From positions 1 to 64,000 of the forward strand of contig UQPH01000002.1 in NCBI GenBank assembly GCA_900542875.1: 64,000 nucleotides of DNA, written 5' to 3'. This stretch comes from an uncultured Eubacterium sp. GTDB taxonomy: Bacteria; Bacillota; Clostridia; Oscillospirales; Acutalibacteraceae. Below are positions 59,717 to 64,000 of this stretch, one piece after another (positions within the stretch are counted from its first letter, which is position 1; every line of letters begins with the position of its first letter). The notes beneath the pieces were generated by a model. The model was not told the origin of the DNA. It searched no databases and was given only the letters and a program-made list of their open reading frames with translations. The position numbers and the translations under genes are program-made.

Positions 59717-60660
59717 TGAAAAAATTATTATCTTTATTAGTATCGGTTTTGCTTTGCGTTTGCATGCTTGTGCCGTGTGCAACAGTTTTTGCAGAGGAGG
59801 ACGAGGCTCAGACACCGGTAAACTCTTCTGTTCCGAGATTTATGCTCACTTCGTACAGTATTGACGGCGGATATGTTTCTCCGTTGGAACAGAAGGAACT
59901 TTCTCTCACGCTGAAGAATTACAGCAGGGACAAGGCGATATATAATGTTAAACTGTCGCTTACAGACGACAGTGCGGAAATTCAGCCCGATGGTACGGGT
60001 ACTGCCTTTGTGCAAAAAATAAATGCGGGTGCATCATATACTTGGAAACTTAAAATAGGCGCAACTCCCACTGCTTCCGTGGGAAATCATAAACTTACGG
60101 TTTCAAGTGAGTATGAGGACGAATACCATTCTGCGTTTTCTAATTCGGACACCGTAATCGTCGGCGTAAAGCAAAAGACGGAACTTTCTTACGACGGGAT
60201 TGTGCTTGCCTCAAGGCTTACTCAGGACAGTTCATCGTCGATGAATGCGGTGCTGATGAACACGGGCAAATCCGTAATAAGAAATGCCAAAGTGTCGCTT
60301 GATGTTGAAGGAGTTACAACGGGCGGAGTGCTGTTTATCGGAGAAGTGCCTGTCGGTGAAAGCAAAAGCGGAACGATTAATTTTATGGTTGATTCGTCTG
60401 CCGAGGGCGAAATCAAGGGTACTGCAACAATCACCTATGAAAATGACTTCGGCGAGGAGTTCAGTCAGACGGTTGAACTTACTTCAAATGTTGAACCTAA
60501 AAAGGAAGAAACCGAGCAGGAGCAGGAAAAACAACCTAAGTATAGATTGTGGTGGGCGTTTATGCTCGGCGGTTTAGTCATAGGCGGCGGAATCGGTGCG
60601 GCTGTTCCGATTGCGGTTAACTCTTATAAAAAACGCAAGGAGGACGAACTCAGACTTTGA
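59713..60660 (+). CDS. exported membrane-anchored protein with CARDB-like domains
   Basis: A 315-residue protein: signal peptide ending TVFA-EE, two beta-sandwich regions of the CARDB/COG1361 type (LSLTLKNYSRDKAIYNV; SMNAVLMNTGKSVIRNAKV), an acidic Glu/Gln linker, one C-terminal helix (FMLGGLVIGGGIGAAVPIAV) and a basic tail. It starts inside the permease stop (ATGATG), so it belongs to that transporter, perhaps as an outside accessory or substrate-capture subunit. Confidence 0.8.
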   Translation: MMKKLLSLLVSVLLCVCMLVPCATVFAEEDEAQTPVNSSVPRFMLTSYSIDGGYVSPLEQKELSLTLKNYSRDKAIYNVKLSLTDDSAEIQPDGTGTAFVQKINAGASYTWKLKIGATPTASVGNHKLTVSSEYEDEYHSAFSNSDTVIVGVKQKTELSYDGIVLASRLTQDSSSSMNAVLMNTGKSVIRNAKVSLDVEGVTTGGVLFIGEVPVGESKSGTINFMVDSSAEGEIKGTATITYENDFGEEFSQTVELTSNVEPKKEETEQEQEKQPKYRLWWAFMLGGLVIGGGIGAAVPIAVNSYKKRKEDELRL

Positions 60661-60723
60661 TAATTTAACCAAAAAGAAGGCGAAATATTCGTCACGCTTT
60701 AGTGTGTGAATGAGATATTGCTG

Positions 60724-60753
60724 TTGACAAAGGGCTTGATTTGTGATTAGATA
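60724..60753 (+). promoter_or_regulatory. possible promoter of the AGCS symporter
   Basis: TTGACA, 18-bp spacer, TAGATA. A CGGCAT/ATGCCG hairpin (60761-60788) would sit at the start of the transcript, 24 bp before the gene. Confidence 0.5.
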
Positions 60754-60812
60754 ATATATGCGGCATTGCTTAAGTATGGGCGATGCCGTTATATTTTGTT
60801 TGGAGAATTGAT

Positions 60813-62201
60813 ATGACTGCAATAATTGAAGCGATTTACGGCTTTTTGTGGAACGATTTATTTACACTCAGGTTCGGCGATACGGTTATAGGCATACCGT
60901 TGTTGGTTTTGTTGCTTATACCTGCCGGAGTTTATTTTACGGTAAGAACAAGGGTTATGCCCATTCGCAAGTTCCCCGAAATGGTGAGAGCACTCGGCGA
61001 GAAAAAGGATGACAAAAGCAGCCTTTCCGCTTTTCAAACTCTGATTGTTTCTACCGCAACGAGAGTAGGTATGGGAAATCTTGTGGGTGTTGTTGCCGCC
61101 ATTTCGTTCGGCGGAGCAGGGGCTGTGTTTTGGATGTGGGTGACTGCGATTTTAGGCGCCTCCACCGCTTATGCAGAGGGCACGCTTGCTCAACTTCATA
61201 AGAAAAAGGATAAGCTGTACGGCGGTTATCACGGCGGACCCGCTTATTATATTCATGATTTTGTTGAAAAAAAGCGAAAAAAGAAGATTAAAAAATCCTT
61301 TCTTGCACTTTTGTTTGCGTTCTTCGGATTGTTGTGCTGGTGCGGAATCAGCCAGGTGGTAAGTAATTCCGTTACTTCCGCTTTCAGCAATGCGTTTTCG
61401 ATACCGCCGATTTATACTACTGTCGTTTTGGTTGCCATTGCGGCGGTTATAGTGCTCAGAAAAAACGCAACGGTTAAATTCCTCGATGTAATTGTGCCGA
61501 TTATGGCGGTGCTTTATTTTCTGATTACGATTTTTATTATGCTGAAAAATATCAGGCTTATGCCGTCGGTTTTCTCTCGAATTTTCGAGGAGGCGTTTGG
61601 TTTTAAGCAGGCGGTGTCGGGAGGCTTCGGCGCAGTTCTTATGAACGGAATAAAAAGAGGTCTGTTTTCCAATGAGGCGGGCTCGGGTTCTGCTCCGTGT
61701 GCCGCCGCAGCCGCAGAGGGCAAGAGTCCCGAGGCCATCGGAATGGTGCAGTCTCTCGGCGTCTTGATTGACACCGTTGTTATATGTACCTGTACCGCAA
61801 TGATTATTTTGCTTGTGCCGCAGGACATTATCGTTTCTCTTCAGGGAATGGAACTTTTGCAGACGGCTATGAGTTATCATCTCGGACCGATAGGACCGTA
61901 TTTCATCGCAGTGATTTTGTTTTTATTCAGTTTTTCCACATTTTTGGGCGTGCTGTTTTACGCTCGCTCGAATGTATCTTATATCTGCGGCGAAAATTGG
62001 CTCAGCCAAAATATTTATAAGGTAGTCGCACTCGTTATGCTTTTCGTGGGCGGATTGCGTTCGTTCACCGTTGTTTGGGATTTGGGTGATGTCGGAATAG
62101 GACTTATGACGATAATTAATCTTATTGTCCTCATTCCTATGTCAAATGAAGTAATTCCTCTTTTGGACAAAAATAAGAAATCCGTTCGGCATAAGAAATA
62201 G
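60813..62201 (+). CDS. AGCS-family sodium:alanine/glycine symporter
   Basis: A 462-residue transporter with about eleven helices that imports alanine or glycine with Na+ or H+. Family marks: ATRVGMGNLVGVVAAISFGG, PAYYIHDF and the signature NEAGSGSAPCAAAAAEGKSP. The ATG at 60813 follows GGAGAATT; an in-frame ATG at 60783 is in the leader hairpin and rejected. It has a promoter and terminator of its own. Confidence 0.92.
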   Translation: MTAIIEAIYGFLWNDLFTLRFGDTVIGIPLLVLLLIPAGVYFTVRTRVMPIRKFPEMVRALGEKKDDKSSLSAFQTLIVSTATRVGMGNLVGVVAAISFGGAGAVFWMWVTAILGASTAYAEGTLAQLHKKKDKLYGGYHGGPAYYIHDFVEKKRKKKIKKSFLALLFAFFGLLCWCGISQVVSNSVTSAFSNAFSIPPIYTTVVLVAIAAVIVLRKNATVKFLDVIVPIMAVLYFLITIFIMLKNIRLMPSVFSRIFEEAFGFKQAVSGGFGAVLMNGIKRGLFSNEAGSGSAPCAAAAAEGKSPEAIGMVQSLGVLIDTVVICTCTAMIILLVPQDIIVSLQGMELLQTAMSYHLGPIGPYFIAVILFLFSFSTFLGVLFYARSNVSYICGENWLSQNIYKVVALVMLFVGGLRSFTVVWDLGDVGIGLMTIINLIVLIPMSNEVIPLLDKNKKSVRHKK

Positions 62202-62209
62202 AATTTTGG

Positions 62210-62252
62210 AGCACTCTCTGTTTTCTTTTGAAAAAAGAGGGTGCTATTTTTT
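62210..62252 (+). terminator. terminator of the AGCS gene
   Basis: AGCACTCTCT pairs with AGAGGGTGCT (one mismatch), followed by ATTTTTTG. Confidence 0.82.
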
Positions 62253-62333
62253 GTTTTTGCTTGCAAAAGGCGGCTGAATTAAGTATTATATAAATACTGT
62301 AACTGAAAAATGATTTTTTATCGGGAGAATGCT

Positions 62334-62780
62334 ATGAATAAAATTATATTTTCCTGCGAGGATGAAAGGAAATATGCTCTTGCCTGCCTTACTTTTGCAA
62401 AAAGAATGTCTTTGATAAGCGATGACAGTCTTGATGCAGTGTACGACAGATGCAACAAAGAGAATGAAAACAGAAAAAAGAAACTCGAAAATAACGAGAT
62501 TGTTTACGGACCTGTTTTTCTTTCGCCTATTGAGTATCTCGATTACGAACTTACGAGATTTAAGCTCGATTTTGTGTCGGAAAGCGACAGGGTTAATTAT
62601 GATTTTAAGCCGATTGCAAAAAAGGATATGAAGGCTTATTATAAGGCAAACAAGGATTTGTTCACAAGATATAACAGAGAACGCTTTTTCTTTTTTGAGG
62701 TTAAAACGGTTATTTACAAAAAAATAAGAGAGGAAGAATACGAAAATGAAATCAACGGTATATTACGTCAGCTCTCTTAA
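62334..62780 (+). CDS. small charged protein of unknown function
   Basis: A 148-residue soluble protein rich in Lys, Glu and aromatic residues; mostly helical by eye, no signal, no helix. Sequences such as GPVFLSPIEYLDYELTRFK and AKKDMKAYYKANKDLFTRYN are not ones I can place, though the latter half resembles peptidyl-prolyl isomerase/SurA-like N-terminal helices. The ATG at 62334 has a CGGGAG site. Its last 35 bp overlap the beta-helix gene, indicating translational coupling, so it may act with that enzyme. Confidence 0.72.
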   Translation: MNKIIFSCEDERKYALACLTFAKRMSLISDDSLDAVYDRCNKENENRKKKLENNEIVYGPVFLSPIEYLDYELTRFKLDFVSESDRVNYDFKPIAKKDMKAYYKANKDLFTRYNRERFFFFEVKTVIYKKIREEEYENEINGILRQLS

Positions 62781-64000
62781 CGGAAACGATTCAAACGACG
62801 GATTAACGAAAGAGACCGCTTTTTTGACTCTTGATAAAATCAATTCGATTGCGCTCGGCGCAGGGGATAAGGTTCTGCTCGAAAACGGTTCCGTTTTTGA
62901 AAATCAGTTTTTGCATATCAAAAATGCAGGAGACATTAACGGTGAGCCTATCGAAATCGGTGCATACGGCGAAAACGAAAATATGCCGCACATTGCCGCA
63001 AACGGTACGGGGCTGTGGTTTCAGGATTACGGCACGGTGCTCGATTTTCAACACCATGTGTATAAGGGTGATGTTTCTTCTGCGGTGCTTCTTTACGATA
63101 CGGAGAATATTATTATTCACGATATTCAAATCAGCAATAAAGCAGAGTTCAAAAATATTGAGGCTTATTCCGCTCCCGATAAAACGGACAGAACGGGTGT
63201 TGCCGCAGTCGCTCAAAACAGAGGCACCGTTCATTCTATTATTCTTGATAATCTTTATATCCATGATGTAAACGGAAATGTTTACAACAAGCATATGAAT
63301 AACGGCGGAATATATATGACCTGCTTCACTCCGGCAGATGAGGGAAAGACAGGCGTTGCAAGGTATGACGGCGTTACGGTAAACGGTTGTTTCGTTAAAA
63401 ATGTAAGCAGATGGGGCATTGCCGTCGGTTACTCTTACCGCCATAATGATTTTTCGACTAAGGAACTCAGCGAGGAGACCTTTAAGAAATACGGCAACGA
63501 GAATGTTAAGCTCACTAATAACTATGTTAAATTTGCAGGCGGCGACGCAATCACTCCGATGTATGCGCTTGAACCGATTGTTGAGCACAATATGTCCGAC
63601 TCCTGCGCTACGGAGATGAACGACAGATATTATAAATATCCCGAAAAGCGTCAGGGCAAGGTTGCGGCGGCTATTTGGCCGTGGAAGTGCAAGAATGCAT
63701 TGCTCAAATATAACGAGGCTGTGGACACAAAACTTAATCAAGACGGTATGGCGTATGACGCAGACTCGGGCGACGGTACTACATATGACAGCAACTACTC
63801 CCGTCTTAATGAAGGCGGCTGTATGATGTTTTGTATGCAGCAGGCTGTGCATAACACATTTACAAATAATGTCAGCGTTGACGATTTGAGCGGAACCATG
63901 ACTCCGGCGTGCAATCCCGACGCTTATGTTGCGAATAATAAATATTATGTTCGCAAGGGCGTTCCGTTTAGGAGACCGAGAAATCACGGCAAGATGACAC
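62746..64000 (+). CDS. right-handed parallel beta-helix protein (partial)
   Basis: The frame is open from the ATG at 62746 to the right edge (418 codons seen), so the C-terminus is missing. It begins STVYYVSSLNGNDSNDGLTK, the usual N-terminus of pectate-lyase-like beta-helix proteins. Asn-rich coils follow (LDNLYIHDVNGNVYNK, VNGCFVKNVSRWGIAV, LTNNYVKFAGGDAI). No signal peptide, so it is probably cytoplasmic. Likely a polysaccharide lyase or hydrolase; the family is not fixed. It starts inside the upstream gene with an AGAGAGGAAG site. Confidence 0.82.
   Translation, partial: MKSTVYYVSSLNGNDSNDGLTKETAFLTLDKINSIALGAGDKVLLENGSVFENQFLHIKNAGDINGEPIEIGAYGENENMPHIAANGTGLWFQDYGTVLDFQHHVYKGDVSSAVLLYDTENIIIHDIQISNKAEFKNIEAYSAPDKTDRTGVAAVAQNRGTVHSIILDNLYIHDVNGNVYNKHMNNGGIYMTCFTPADEGKTGVARYDGVTVNGCFVKNVSRWGIAVGYSYRHNDFSTKELSEETFKKYGNENVKLTNNYVKFAGGDAITPMYALEPIVEHNMSDSCATEMNDRYYKYPEKRQGKVAAAIWPWKCKNALLKYNEAVDTKLNQDGMAYDADSGDGTTYDSNYSRLNEGGCMMFCMQQAVHNTFTNNVSVDDLSGTMTPACNPDAYVANNKYYVRKGVPFRRPRNHGKMT

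Noticed and set aside
62803..63987. 394-codon open frame on the minus strand
   Set aside because: Lies wholly over the beta-helix gene; its translation has no recognisable domain and no ribosome site, while the plus frame shows repeat structure.

Overview
The window looks like a chromosome segment from a gut-type Clostridia (Firmicutes; Oscillospiraceae/Ruminococcaceae-like). Evidence: strong AGGAGG-type ribosome sites, consensus TTGACA-17-TATAAT promoters, many Rho-independent terminators, a T-box leader, an agr-type peptide quorum system, a DUF4830 protein, GPH-family sugar transporters, and enzymes for host-glycan sugars (L-fucose operon, GH20 hexosaminidase). I saw no tRNA, rRNA, CRISPR array, integrase or transposase gene.

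Layout. 0-7.6 kb: a TetR regulator in operon with a secreted repeat protein that is cut by the window edge, rubrerythrin, a GH20 hexosaminidase, and a LysR regulator ahead of a vitamin-B12-independent methionine-synthase-like gene whose ribosome site lies inside a hairpin. 7.6-11.1 kb: an agr-like cell-cell signalling locus. agrD-agrB run leftward; an XRE regulator, agrA and agrC run rightward. The 47-codon agrD is a serine-type precursor placed before agrB. 11.2-15.6 kb: an MraY-like transferase and a secreted M6-type metalloprotease. 15.7-17.9 kb: a T-box leader, probably leucine-specific, in front of a CstA-type transporter.

17.9-25 kb: an L-fucose operon (fucA-fucU-kinase-fucI) divergent from an AraC regulator and a GPH transporter. 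25-31.5 kb: ThrH and a CdaR/PucR regulator, an rRNA pseudouridine synthase with a DUF4830 protein, and a cell-wall operon of FHA protein, RodA/FtsW and penicillin-binding transpeptidase. 31.6-36.6 kb: aldose epimerase, a cysteine-rich protein, an apparently A+T-rich island (GLUG-type lipoprotein plus small XRE regulator) bordered by degenerate copies of the rpsI 3' end, then rpsI-rplM. 36.9-46.7 kb: cysK, a phosphofructokinase operon ending in an orphan larE, prmA-yhaM, an SDR with a second GPH transporter, and two small membrane proteins.

47-51.6 kb: a TetR regulator divergent from a two-subunit ABC exporter. A 34-codon leader peptide and a strong terminator precede the exporter, an arrangement resembling ribosome-mediated attenuation. 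51.6-54.6 kb: a divergent pair of polyprenyl-phosphate glycosylation enzymes, then a 300-bp inverted-repeat element. 54.6-60.7 kb: a five-gene operon of response regulator, histidine kinase, ABC ATPase, giant FtsX-type permease and membrane-anchored surface protein. 60.8-64 kb: an AGCS amino-acid symporter, a small unknown protein and a beta-helix protein running off the right edge. Three large hairpin elements sharing the core TTATGNAGTGTG are scattered over the window (12.2, 43.8 and 54.3 kb). Most leads of interest are short: agrD, the leader-peptide attenuator, the T-box on cstA, the rpsI-end repeats and this hairpin family.
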